Shown here: positions 56,801 to 64,000 of the stretch, one piece after another | Layout of the letters: every line of letters begins with the position of its first letter | Numbering within the stretch: the stretch's first letter is position 1 | Source: Oscillospiraceae bacterium | GTDB lineage: Bacteria; Bacillota; Clostridia; Oscillospirales; Oscillospiraceae | Reading direction: 5' to 3' | DNA: 64,000 bases | NCBI GenBank assembly: GCA_017535865.1 | Contig: JAFXTM010000001.1 | Coordinates: 62,001 to 126,000, forward strand | Position numbers and translations under genes: made by a program | The notes under the pieces: model-generated | The model's input: only the letters and a program-made list of their open reading frames with translations | Databases searched by the model: none | Told to the model about the DNA's origin: nothing

Positions 56801-58819
56801 ATGAAACAAAAGAAGCGCGTTCGATCCGGGTTCCTTCTGGCTGCTCTCGGCATGATTTACGGCGACATCGGCACTTCCCCGCTGTATGTGCTGAAATACA
56901 TCGTCGCGGAAAGCGGCGAAAGCGCCGTGGGCGAGGCGTTGATCCTCGGTGCGCTCTCTCTGATCCTGTGGACGCTCCTCCTTTTGGCTACGGTAAAGGG
57001 CGTGCTGCTTCTGCTGCGGGCGGACAACCAGGGGGAAGGCGGGCATTTTGCTCTGTTTGCGCTGGTGCGTGACCGCGGGCACTGGCTTCTCTTCCCGGCC
57101 GCGCTTGGCGGCGCCGCCCTGCTGGCCGATTCGGTCCTGACGCCTGCCCTGACCTTTACAGCCGCGGTGGAAGGCAGCTTCACCCTTGTTCCGGCCGCTT
57201 CTTCCGGCTTGGGCAGTCGCGGAGTCGTGCTGCTTGTCTTTTTCCTGCTCTCTGCGCTGTTCATGCTGCAGGGGCTCGGCAGTCGGCGGACCGGCCGCTT
57301 CCTCGGGCCGATCATGCTGACCTGGTTCCTCTTCATCGGCGCGACCGGAGCCTTGCAGCTGAGCGGGGCGTTCACGGTGCTGCGCGCACTTGATCCGCGG
57401 CTGGGCGTCCGTTTTCTTTTCAGTTCTCTCAACCCCATGGGCTTTGCCCTGCTGGGGCTCGTTTTTCTCTCCGTCACGGGCACGGAGATCCTGTATGCCA
57501 ATCTGGATTTCAGCGGGAGAAAAGCGATCACGCGCGCATGGCCCTTTGTGCTGCTCTGCCTCTGCCTGAGTTATCTCGGCCAGGGGGCCTGGTTCCTCAG
57601 AACAGCCGATGCGGCGACAGGCCTTTCCGGCGAGGGGATCGATCCCTTCTTTCAGATGCTGTCTCCGGGGCTCCGTATCCCGGCGCTGCTTCTGGCGCTC
57701 TCCGCGGCATGGGCTGCGTCTCAAACCGTAATAAACGGCTCCTTTACGCTGGTATCGGAGGCGATCCGGTTGAACCTTCTCCCTCCGCTGGAGATCCGGT
57801 ATCCTTCCGCGTCCATTCGGCAGGAGTATATCCCCGCCGTGAACGTCCTGATGTGGCTCTTCAGCTGTACGGCTGTGGCGGTCTTTCAGCGCGGACAGCG
57901 CATGGCGTCCGTCTATGGGCTGACCATCGCGATCTCGATGCTGACCACCACGGTCATGCTGTTCGTCTATTACCGGAGAAAACAAGGGAAGGCCTGGCCG
58001 ATATACTGTCTGCTGGCTGTGTTCGGCCTGCTTGAAACGTTTTTCCTGGCGGCAAGCATGGAAAAGCTCCTGACCGGCGGCGTGGTGACTCTTCTGATGA
58101 CCCTGTTTCTGTTGGCGGCCATGCTCTCCTGGGATCGCGGAGAAGCGATCGAGAGGCGATTCAGCGCCCGGCTCCCGCTGCGGGATTATCTCGCTCAGCT
58201 CGAGCAGCTGCGCTCGGATACGGATTATCTGAAAACCGCCGACAATCTCGTGTATATCGACAGAGGGAACGAAACGGAGACGGTGGATCAGGCGATCCTG
58301 TACTCCGTTCTGGACCGGGGACCCAAGCGGGCGGAGGCCTATTGGTTCGTCAGCGTCAACACCGACAGCGAGCCCTATCTGCAGCGTTATCGGGTGGAGA
58401 CCTTCGGAACCGACTGCGTTTTTCGGCTGAACCTGGATCTCGGATACAAATGCAGCAGACCGCTGACCTGGTACCTGAAAGATGTGTTTCTGGACATGGA
58501 AAGGAAGCGCCTGGCTCCGATCAGCAGAAAGCCCTACTGTCTGAGCGAGGATTCTGCGCTCGGCACCTTCCATTACTGCGTCCTGCGCAGGCGGGGCTCC
58601 GGAGCCGAATCCCTCTCCACGGCGGATCTGTGGGCCATGCGTATGCGAAGCCTGCTCCAGGGTCTGACCGGCATTCGGGAAGAGTGGTATACGGATGAAA
58701 ATACCGACGTCGAAGTTGAGTGGATCCCTCTGTCGCTCATCGAAGAAGCGCCCATAGAGCGCATCCGGCGTCTGCTGAAGGACCCGGAAGCGTCCGATAA
58801 ATCAGAAACAGAGGAATGA
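56801..58819 (+). CDS. kup: Kup-family potassium uptake protein
   Basis: A 672-residue membrane protein with the Kup/HAK signature 'ALGMIYGDIGTSPLYVLK' (about 15-32), roughly twelve helices to about residue 440, and a cytosolic C-terminal domain. 'RADNQGEGGHFALFALVR' is a further conserved block. It imports K+ with protons. It lies 42 bp after kdpE and 25 bp before the KimA-like gene. Members of this family are reported to be c-di-AMP targets in lactic bacteria; the same is possible here. Confidence 0.94.
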   Translation: MKQKKRVRSGFLLAALGMIYGDIGTSPLYVLKYIVAESGESAVGEALILGALSLILWTLLLLATVKGVLLLLRADNQGEGGHFALFALVRDRGHWLLFPAALGGAALLADSVLTPALTFTAAVEGSFTLVPAASSGLGSRGVVLLVFFLLSALFMLQGLGSRRTGRFLGPIMLTWFLFIGATGALQLSGAFTVLRALDPRLGVRFLFSSLNPMGFALLGLVFLSVTGTEILYANLDFSGRKAITRAWPFVLLCLCLSYLGQGAWFLRTADAATGLSGEGIDPFFQMLSPGLRIPALLLALSAAWAASQTVINGSFTLVSEAIRLNLLPPLEIRYPSASIRQEYIPAVNVLMWLFSCTAVAVFQRGQRMASVYGLTIAISMLTTTVMLFVYYRRKQGKAWPIYCLLAVFGLLETFFLAASMEKLLTGGVVTLLMTLFLLAAMLSWDRGEAIERRFSARLPLRDYLAQLEQLRSDTDYLKTADNLVYIDRGNETETVDQAILYSVLDRGPKRAEAYWFVSVNTDSEPYLQRYRVETFGTDCVFRLNLDLGYKCSRPLTWYLKDVFLDMERKRLAPISRKPYCLSEDSALGTFHYCVLRRRGSGAESLSTADLWAMRMRSLLQGLTGIREEWYTDENTDVEVEWIPLSLIEEAPIERIRRLLKDPEASDKSETEE

Positions 58820-58844
58820 GTTTCTGCGGAAAGGTGGAGATGGT

Positions 58845-60695
58845 GTGAAAGAAAAACTGTTGACCTTCTTTCTCGGGAGACGCCTGGAGGACACCGAACT
58901 GAGCGAGGAAAAATTCAATGTCCTTTGGGGCATCCCGATCTTTGCCAGCGACGCGATCTCGTCGGTCAGCTACGCCGGGGAAGAGATCCTGCTGGTGCTG
59001 GTGCCGGTGCTCGCGATGGCCTCTTTCCGTGTCTTCCTGCCGATCGTCGCGGCGATCATCTGCCTGCTTGCCATCCTCGTGTTCTGCTACCGGCAGACCA
59101 TTGAAGCTTATCCCGAGGGCGGCGGCGCGTACATCGTGGCCTCGGACAATCTGGGAGAAAAGATCGGCCTGATCGCGGGCGGCTCGCTGATCATGGACTA
59201 CATTCTGACGGTGGCGGTCAGCTCCTGTGCGGGCGCGGCAGCCATCACCTCGGCGTTTCCCTCCATGCTCCCCTACAAGGCGCTCCTGGCCTTTCTCATC
59301 ATCTGCCTGCTGACCTGGGGCAACCTTCGCGGTATCCGCGATTCCTCCGTGATGTTCGGCGTGCCGACATACCTGTTTATTCTGACGATGTTCAGTTTGA
59401 TCGCGACCGGCATCGTCAAGTACAGCCTTGGTCTGGCCACACCCGCCGAAGAGGCGGTCATGACTGCCAACTCCTCCGAGCTTATGACCGATGCGTCGGT
59501 GATCCTGATCCTCAAGGCCTTTGCCTCCGGATGCACGGCGCTGACGGGCGTGGAGGCGGTGTCCAACGGCGTGCCGAATTTCAAGGAGCCTGCGCCGCAG
59601 CACGCCAAGAAAGTACTGCTCGCGATGGCGAGCTTTGTGTGCATCATCTTCTTCGGGGTAAGCCTGCTGATCTCCCTCTACAAGATCGTGCCTTCCGAGG
59701 ACGCCACGGCCGTCAGCATGCTGGCCGCCGCCGTCTTTGGCAAGGGCAGCGCCATGTTCTATGTTACGCAGGTCATGACCGTGGTCATCCTGTCGCTGGC
59801 GGCGAACACCGCCTTTGCGGACCTGCCGCTGCTGATGAGCCTCATCGCCAGCCATGGGTATCTGCCGAAGCAGCTCGTCAACCGCGGCTCCCGTCTGAAT
59901 TTTTCCAACGGCATTTTGTTCCTGTTCGGGATGGCTTCCATCCTGGTGTTCATCTTCCGGGGCAGCCAGCACCTGCTGCTGCCGCTGTACGCCAGCGGCG
60001 TGTTCATCTCCTTCTTCCTGAGCCAGTTCGGCATGCTCACGCATTGGCGCAAGCGGAAGGGACCGCACTGGAGATTCAAAGCGGCCGTAAACGGGTTTGG
60101 CAGCGTTCTCACCGGATCGGTGCTGATCATCATCGTGATCATGAAATTCATGCGCGGCGCCTGGGTCGCTCTGCTGCTCATCTCGCTGTTTATCCTGATC
60201 ATGCTTAAAATCAAGCGCCATTATGAGAAGGTCAGTGAGGATCTGACCATCTCCTCCGTTGAAAAGGCGCTGGCGGAGATCAACCACGATAAGACCGCGC
60301 GGGTCATCATCCCCGTGCAGGGCCTGAACAAGTCCTTTATCAAAACCCTCAACTGCGCTTTGAGCTGCGGTTTTACTTCCATGGAGCTGTACAGCGTATG
60401 CAGCACGGAGGAACAGGCGGTGAAGATCAAGGAGCAGATCGAGGCGCTGGGCGTCGACTGCGAGTACCGCTATGACATCACGACCCTGCGCAACACCAAC
60501 GACATCCTGCTCGCGCACATCAAACGGGAGGCGGACACCTTGGAGAATGAACGGCTGATCGTCATGATGGGCGGTCTTGTGGTGACCTCTCCCTTCAAAA
60601 AGATCCTGCACAACAGTACGACGCACCGCCTGATGCGAAAGATGGAAACGTATCGAAACGTCTATGTCTTTTCCGTCCCGTATGTCATAGAATAA
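58845..60695 (+). CDS. kimA: KimA-like high-affinity potassium importer (APC superfamily)
   Basis: A 616-residue protein that resembles B. subtilis KimA (YdaO) more than amino-acid permeases. 'IPIFASDAISSVSYAGEEIL', 'YRQTIEAYPEGGGAYIVASDNLGEK' and 'GLIAGGSLIMDYILTVAVSSCAGAAAITSAFPS' match KimA blocks. About twelve helices are followed by a cytosolic domain from about residue 455 that in KimA binds c-di-AMP. It starts with GTG behind AGGTGGAG. It is the last gene of the K+ unit; a role in another cation or amino-acid transport cannot be fully excluded. Confidence 0.85.
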   Translation: MKEKLLTFFLGRRLEDTELSEEKFNVLWGIPIFASDAISSVSYAGEEILLVLVPVLAMASFRVFLPIVAAIICLLAILVFCYRQTIEAYPEGGGAYIVASDNLGEKIGLIAGGSLIMDYILTVAVSSCAGAAAITSAFPSMLPYKALLAFLIICLLTWGNLRGIRDSSVMFGVPTYLFILTMFSLIATGIVKYSLGLATPAEEAVMTANSSELMTDASVILILKAFASGCTALTGVEAVSNGVPNFKEPAPQHAKKVLLAMASFVCIIFFGVSLLISLYKIVPSEDATAVSMLAAAVFGKGSAMFYVTQVMTVVILSLAANTAFADLPLLMSLIASHGYLPKQLVNRGSRLNFSNGILFLFGMASILVFIFRGSQHLLLPLYASGVFISFFLSQFGMLTHWRKRKGPHWRFKAAVNGFGSVLTGSVLIIIVIMKFMRGAWVALLLISLFILIMLKIKRHYEKVSEDLTISSVEKALAEINHDKTARVIIPVQGLNKSFIKTLNCALSCGFTSMELYSVCSTEEQAVKIKEQIEALGVDCEYRYDITTLRNTNDILLAHIKREADTLENERLIVMMGGLVVTSPFKKILHNSTTHRLMRKMETYRNVYVFSVPYVIE

Positions 60696-60771
60696 GCGCA
60701 AAAAAGGCGGCGTTGGTCGTTTCCCGACAGTCCGACGGCCTGCCGCGTCAAGCCTTTCCGGCAGAAAAAAC

Positions 60772-60810
60772 GAAACAGCAGATCGACCGATCGGTTCGAT
60801 CTGCTGTTTC
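60772..60810. terminator. Terminator hairpin between kimA-like and glmS genes
   Basis: A 15-bp perfect stem (GAAACAGCAGATCGA and complement) with a 9-nt loop, A-rich on the left and T-rich on the right, suited to both convergent units. Confidence 0.78.
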
Positions 60811-60812
60811 TT

Positions 60813-60836
60813 CTTCGGCAGAAGGCATGTGCTTTG
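60813..60836 (+). repeat. 24-bp direct repeat, right copy
   Basis: Follows the hairpin after kimA-like and reads CTTCGGCA, GAAGGCATGT, GCTTTG, 20 of 24 identical to 53874-53897. Both copies follow a terminator-like hairpin. Confidence 0.5.
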
Positions 60837-60935
60837 AGCCGATAATTCATTCTCGGGTGAAGGCGGTTCCTTTTGAAATGCCCCCGGGGAAAAGGACCGG
60901 CTTCTGCCGCAGCCCTCTTTCAAGCCGCAGTTTTT

Positions 60936-62759
60936 CTATTCCACCGTGACGGACTTCGCCAGATTCTTCGGCTTGTCGATGTCGCAGCCCTTCTCTTTTG
61001 CCGCGTAATAGGCCAGAAGCTGCAGCGGTACGACGGCCAGGATAGCAGAAAAGATCGTGTCGATCCGCGGGATGAAGATCACGTCGTCCGCCTGGGAAAC
61101 GATCCTGGTATTCCCGCGGAAGGCCAGCGCCAGCACCTTTGCGCCGCGGGCCTTGACTTCCACGATGTTGCTGAGCGTTTTGTCCGCCAGCGCCTCGTTG
61201 CAGCAGACGGCGATCACGGGCTGCCCCTCGTCGATGAGCGCGATCGTGCCGTGCTTGAGTTCTCCGGCCGCGTAGGATTCCGCGTGGAGGTAGGAGATCT
61301 CCTTCATCTTGAGCGCGCCTTCGAGCGCGACGGCGTAATCGGTGTTGCGCCCGATGAAGAACAGGGACTGACTGGCGTAGCGGGAAGCCACCGTCGGGAG
61401 CAGATAGTTCATGTCGATCGTCTCCTGCAGGAGCTTCGGCAGCTGCATCAGCTTCTTTATCAGTGCGGCATAGTCTTTTTCGTCCAGCCGCCCGAGCCGT
61501 TCGGCGATATAGATCGCGAGCAGGTACAGGACCGCGAGCTGCGTGGTATAGCCCTTGGTGGTCGCCACGGCGATCTCCGGCCCCGCCCAGGTGTAGAGCG
61601 TGTGGTCGGCGAGCTTGGCGATCGTGCTGCCGACGACGTTGACGATGCCGATGATCTTCGCCCCGCGGCTGCGGCACTCCTTCAGCGCGGCGATGGTGTC
61701 GGCGGTCTCACCGGACTGGGAGATCACGAGCACCAGTGTGTGCTCGTCCACCATGGGATCGCCGTAACGCAGCTCGCTGGCGAGCTCCGCCTGAACCGGG
61801 ATCCGGCACAGTCTTTCGATCGCATAGCGTCCGGAGCAGCCTGCATAGTAAGCCGAACCGCAGGCGGTGATGATGATCTTGTTGATCCCCCGCAGTTCCT
61901 CCGCGGAGAGCTCAAAGTCGTCCAGCCGGATCCTGCCCTCGTGCAGGCGCGGCACGAGCGCGGCCTTGACGGCGCCCGGCTGCTCCATGATCTCCTTGAG
62001 CATGAAATGCTCATACCCGCCCTTTTCGGCCGCTTCCACATTCCACGTCACGCGGCTGACGGGCTTTTTGATCTCCTGCCCCGTGCAGTCATACACCCGG
62101 ATGGACGCCGACGTGAGCTCCGCCATCTCCCCGTCTTCCAGGTAGATGACGTTTTTGGTGTGGGCGACAAGCGCGGTGACGTCCGAGGCAAAATAGTTCT
62201 CGCCCACTCCGATGCCGAGGATCAGGGGGCTCGACTCCCGAACCGCATAGAGCGTATCCGGCGCGTCGGTGCAGAGGATGCCGAGCGCGTAGGAGCCCTC
62301 GAGCCGGGCGGCGGTCTTCATGACGGCGGCTTTGATGTCCCCGTCGTAGTTGAACTCCAGCAGATGGACGATGGTCTCGGTATCGGTCTCGCTCTCAAAA
62401 ACGTAGCCGTCCGCGATCAGCTCCTCCCGCAGGGCGAGATAATTCTCTATGATCCCGTTGTGAACGATCGCAAAGCGCCCGTCGTTGGACAGGTGAGGAT
62501 GGGCGTTCGTATCTGTCGGCGCGCCGTGGGTGGCCCAGCGGGTGTGTCCGATGCCGGTCACGCCGGGGACCGCCGCGCCGTCCCGGGTCTTTTCACAGAG
62601 TTTGGCGATCCGCCCGCTGACCTTCTCCACGTCGATCGCGCCGCCGGCCAGCACGGCGATCCCCGCCGAATCATAGCCCCGGTATTCCAGCTGCCGCAAT
62701 CCCTTGAGAAGGATCGGCGCCGCGCTGCGCGCGCCGGTAAAGCCTACGATGCCGCACAT
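60936..62759 (-). CDS. glmS: Glutamine--fructose-6-phosphate aminotransferase (isomerizing)
   Basis: A 607-residue enzyme that makes glucosamine 6-phosphate for cell-wall synthesis. It begins 'MCGIVGFTGARSA' with the Cys2 nucleophile of the glutaminase domain, followed by two SIS domains ('ITACGSAYYAGCSGRYAIE' and 'FFIGRNTDYAVALEGALKMKEISYLHAE'), and ends 'DKPKNLAKSVTVE'. Length is standard. Only 31 bp separate it from the glutamine synthetase gene, so the two are probably co-transcribed, coupling glutamine supply and use. There is no room for a glmS ribozyme. Confidence 0.97.
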   Translation of the reverse strand: MCGIVGFTGARSAAPILLKGLRQLEYRGYDSAGIAVLAGGAIDVEKVSGRIAKLCEKTRDGAAVPGVTGIGHTRWATHGAPTDTNAHPHLSNDGRFAIVHNGIIENYLALREELIADGYVFESETDTETIVHLLEFNYDGDIKAAVMKTAARLEGSYALGILCTDAPDTLYAVRESSPLILGIGVGENYFASDVTALVAHTKNVIYLEDGEMAELTSASIRVYDCTGQEIKKPVSRVTWNVEAAEKGGYEHFMLKEIMEQPGAVKAALVPRLHEGRIRLDDFELSAEELRGINKIIITACGSAYYAGCSGRYAIERLCRIPVQAELASELRYGDPMVDEHTLVLVISQSGETADTIAALKECRSRGAKIIGIVNVVGSTIAKLADHTLYTWAGPEIAVATTKGYTTQLAVLYLLAIYIAERLGRLDEKDYAALIKKLMQLPKLLQETIDMNYLLPTVASRYASQSLFFIGRNTDYAVALEGALKMKEISYLHAESYAAGELKHGTIALIDEGQPVIAVCCNEALADKTLSNIVEVKARGAKVLALAFRGNTRIVSQADDVIFIPRIDTIFSAILAVVPLQLLAYYAAKEKGCDIDKPKNLAKSVTVE

Positions 62760-62790
62760 CTTTCCGCCCCTCCCTTTCGCGTCTTGCCCG

Positions 62791-64000
62791 TCACACCCTG
62801 AACAGCAGGTCGCCGTAGGTCGGGAAGGGCCAGTAATCCGCGGCGGTCAGGGTCTCGGCCTCGTCGCACAGCGCACGGAGCGCCGCCATTTCCTTAAGCA
62901 CGCTGTCCCGGATGTAGAAGGCCTGTTCCGTCATGTCGGCCTCGGCACGTGCAGAGACCGTCTCCTCGAGGCTCTCGATGGCGTCGTCGATGCCGTCCGC
63001 CAGAGCGGAGAGCCTGGTGAGCAGCTTGGTTTCCACCCGGCACGGCAGCACCGGAACGGCCTTCTTCTGTTCATTCAGGCTCGCGGACAGGTCGCTCAGA
63101 TAGCGCAGGATGGCCGGAAGGATCTCTTTTCTTGCCATGTCCACCATGGTCAGCGCCTCGATGCGGACCGTGCGGACATAGTTCTCCATCGTGATCTCAT
63201 AGCGGGAGGCGATCTCCGCCTCGGTGAACACCCCGTGCCGCGTGAGCATCTCCACGTTTTCCGGATGCAGGACCATCTGCAGCGCGTCCGGGGTCGTACG
63301 CAGATTCAGCAGACCGCGGACCTCCGTCGCCTCCTTGATCCAGGCGTCGTCGTAGCCGTTGCCGTTGAAGAGGATCCGCTTGTGTGCGGAGATGGTTTCC
63401 CTGATGAGCGCATGCAGACGGACGTCGAAGTCGCCCGACCCGCTCTCCAGCGTGTCTGCGAACTGACGCAGCGCCTCCGCCACGGCGGCGTTGAGCATGA
63501 TGTTGGCACAGGAGATGGAATCGTTGGAGCCCACCATGCGGAACTCAAACTTGTTGCCCGTAAAGGCAAAGGGCGAGGTGCGGTTGCGGTCCGTCGCGTC
63601 GCGGTTGAAGCGCGGGAGCACGTCCGCGCCGAGGCGCAGGCGGCGCTTCTCCGTGCCCGCGTAAGGGCTGTCGCTCTCGATGGCGTTCAGCACGGCGGTG
63701 AGCTCGTCGCCCAGGAAGATCGAAATGACCGCGGGCGGGGCCTCATTCGCGCCGAGGCGGTGGTCGTTCCCGGCCGAGGCCACGCTCAGCCGCAGCAGGC
63801 CCTGATACTCGTCCACGGCCTTGATGACCGCCACCAGGAAGAGCAGGAACTGGGCGTTCTCGTAGGGCGTGTCGCCGGGGCTCAGGAGATTCACGCCCGT
63901 ATCCGTTGACAGAGACCAGTTGTTGTGCTTGCCGCTGCCGTTCACGCCGGCGAAGGGCTTTTCATGCAGCAGGCACATGAGGTTATGCTTGCGCGCGACC
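62791..64000 (-). CDS. glnN: Type III glutamine synthetase, C-terminal part (5' end outside window)
   Basis: About 403 codons of a type III (GlnN/GSIII) glutamine synthetase; the frame runs off the right edge. 'LLHEKPFAGVNGSGKHNNWSLST' is the ATP/glutamate-binding block of GSIII, followed by 'RLGANEAPPAVISIFLG', 'NRTSPFAFTGNKFEFRMVGS' and the long C-terminal extension with 'WPFPTYGDLLFRV'. It condenses glutamate and ammonium. Type III enzymes (about 700 residues) occur in Bacteroides, cyanobacteria and clostridia. Confidence 0.95.
   Translation of the reverse strand, partial: VARKHNLMCLLHEKPFAGVNGSGKHNNWSLSTDTGVNLLSPGDTPYENAQFLLFLVAVIKAVDEYQGLLRLSVASAGNDHRLGANEAPPAVISIFLGDELTAVLNAIESDSPYAGTEKRRLRLGADVLPRFNRDATDRNRTSPFAFTGNKFEFRMVGSNDSISCANIMLNAAVAEALRQFADTLESGSGDFDVRLHALIRETISAHKRILFNGNGYDDAWIKEATEVRGLLNLRTTPDALQMVLHPENVEMLTRHGVFTEAEIASRYEITMENYVRTVRIEALTMVDMARKEILPAILRYLSDLSASLNEQKKAVPVLPCRVETKLLTRLSALADGIDDAIESLEETVSARAEADMTEQAFYIRDSVLKEMAALRALCDEAETLTAADYWPFPTYGDLLFRV

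Noticed and set aside
62760..62790. glmS ribozyme upstream of glmS
   Set aside because: Only 31 bp lie between glnN and glmS, far too short for the ribozyme.

Overview
The window reads as chromosomal DNA of a high-GC anaerobic Firmicute, most like the gut Clostridia/Oscillospirales group. The evidence is purine-rich Shine-Dalgarno sites, GTG and TTG starts, a type III glutamine synthetase, a KimA-type potassium importer, TRAP and TTT transporters, a ResB/CcsA (system II) cytochrome c assembly pair, and an absence of outer-membrane genes. The genus cannot be fixed from sequence alone. No tRNA, rRNA, CRISPR array, insertion sequence or integrase was found.

About three quarters of the window (1-48.8 kb) is a sugar-acid and ketodeoxy-sugar catabolic island built from adjacent, separately regulated units. 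(A) 1-2.3 kb, +: PfkB kinase (cut by the window edge), SIS isomerase, RbsD/FucU mutarotase, DMT exporter/importer. (B) 2.4-8.2 kb: a FadR-type GntR regulator and DHDPS-family lyase, divergent from a DctPQM TRAP transporter plus HpcH aldolase. (C) 8.3-17.4 kb: a SorC-type regulator divergent from a seven-gene operon encoding a 2-oxo-acid/acetoin dehydrogenase complex (E1a, E1b, E2, E3), an FGGY kinase, a ribulose-phosphate-epimerase-like enzyme and a DhaK-like protein without the catalytic histidines. (D) 17.6-22.6 kb, -: GntR, Gfo/Idh/MocA dehydrogenase, KDPG aldolase, KDG kinase, an aldolase-VOC fusion and a YhcH anomerase. (E) 22.9-30.5 kb, +: DHDPS-family lyase, KDG kinase, TctCBA transporter, HpcH aldolase, AEC transporter, isochorismatase-like hydrolase. 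(F) 30.6-34.4 kb: split transketolase plus an RpiB-like isomerase, divergent from an L-fucose-isomerase-like protein. (G) 34.6-48.7 kb, -: TRAP transporter, two GH31 glycosidases, then UxuA, UxuB, Eda, KdgK and UxaC, which together take an imported uronate-containing glycoside to pyruvate and glyceraldehyde 3-phosphate.

The remaining quarter is respiratory and housekeeping. A Crp/Fnr regulator (with a YcxB-like membrane protein downstream) is divergent from nrfA-resB-ccsA, a pentahaem nitrite reductase with its haem-attachment machinery but no nrfH. Next come a KdpD-like kinase and KdpE-like regulator, here joined to kup and kimA-like K+ importers instead of kdpFABC, behind a leader of about 150 nt that appears structured. 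The window ends with glmS and a type III glutamine synthetase cut by the edge.

Recurring features: many divergent regulator/operon pairs with readable sigma-A promoters; stable hairpins directly after the genes for exported binding proteins and NrfA; and heavy paralogy (four PfkB kinases, three KDPG aldolases, two HpcH aldolases, two DHDPS-like lyases). The most likely novelty is unit C, where a lipoate-dependent dehydrogenase complex is tied to a sugar-phosphorylation route and a degenerate DhaK.
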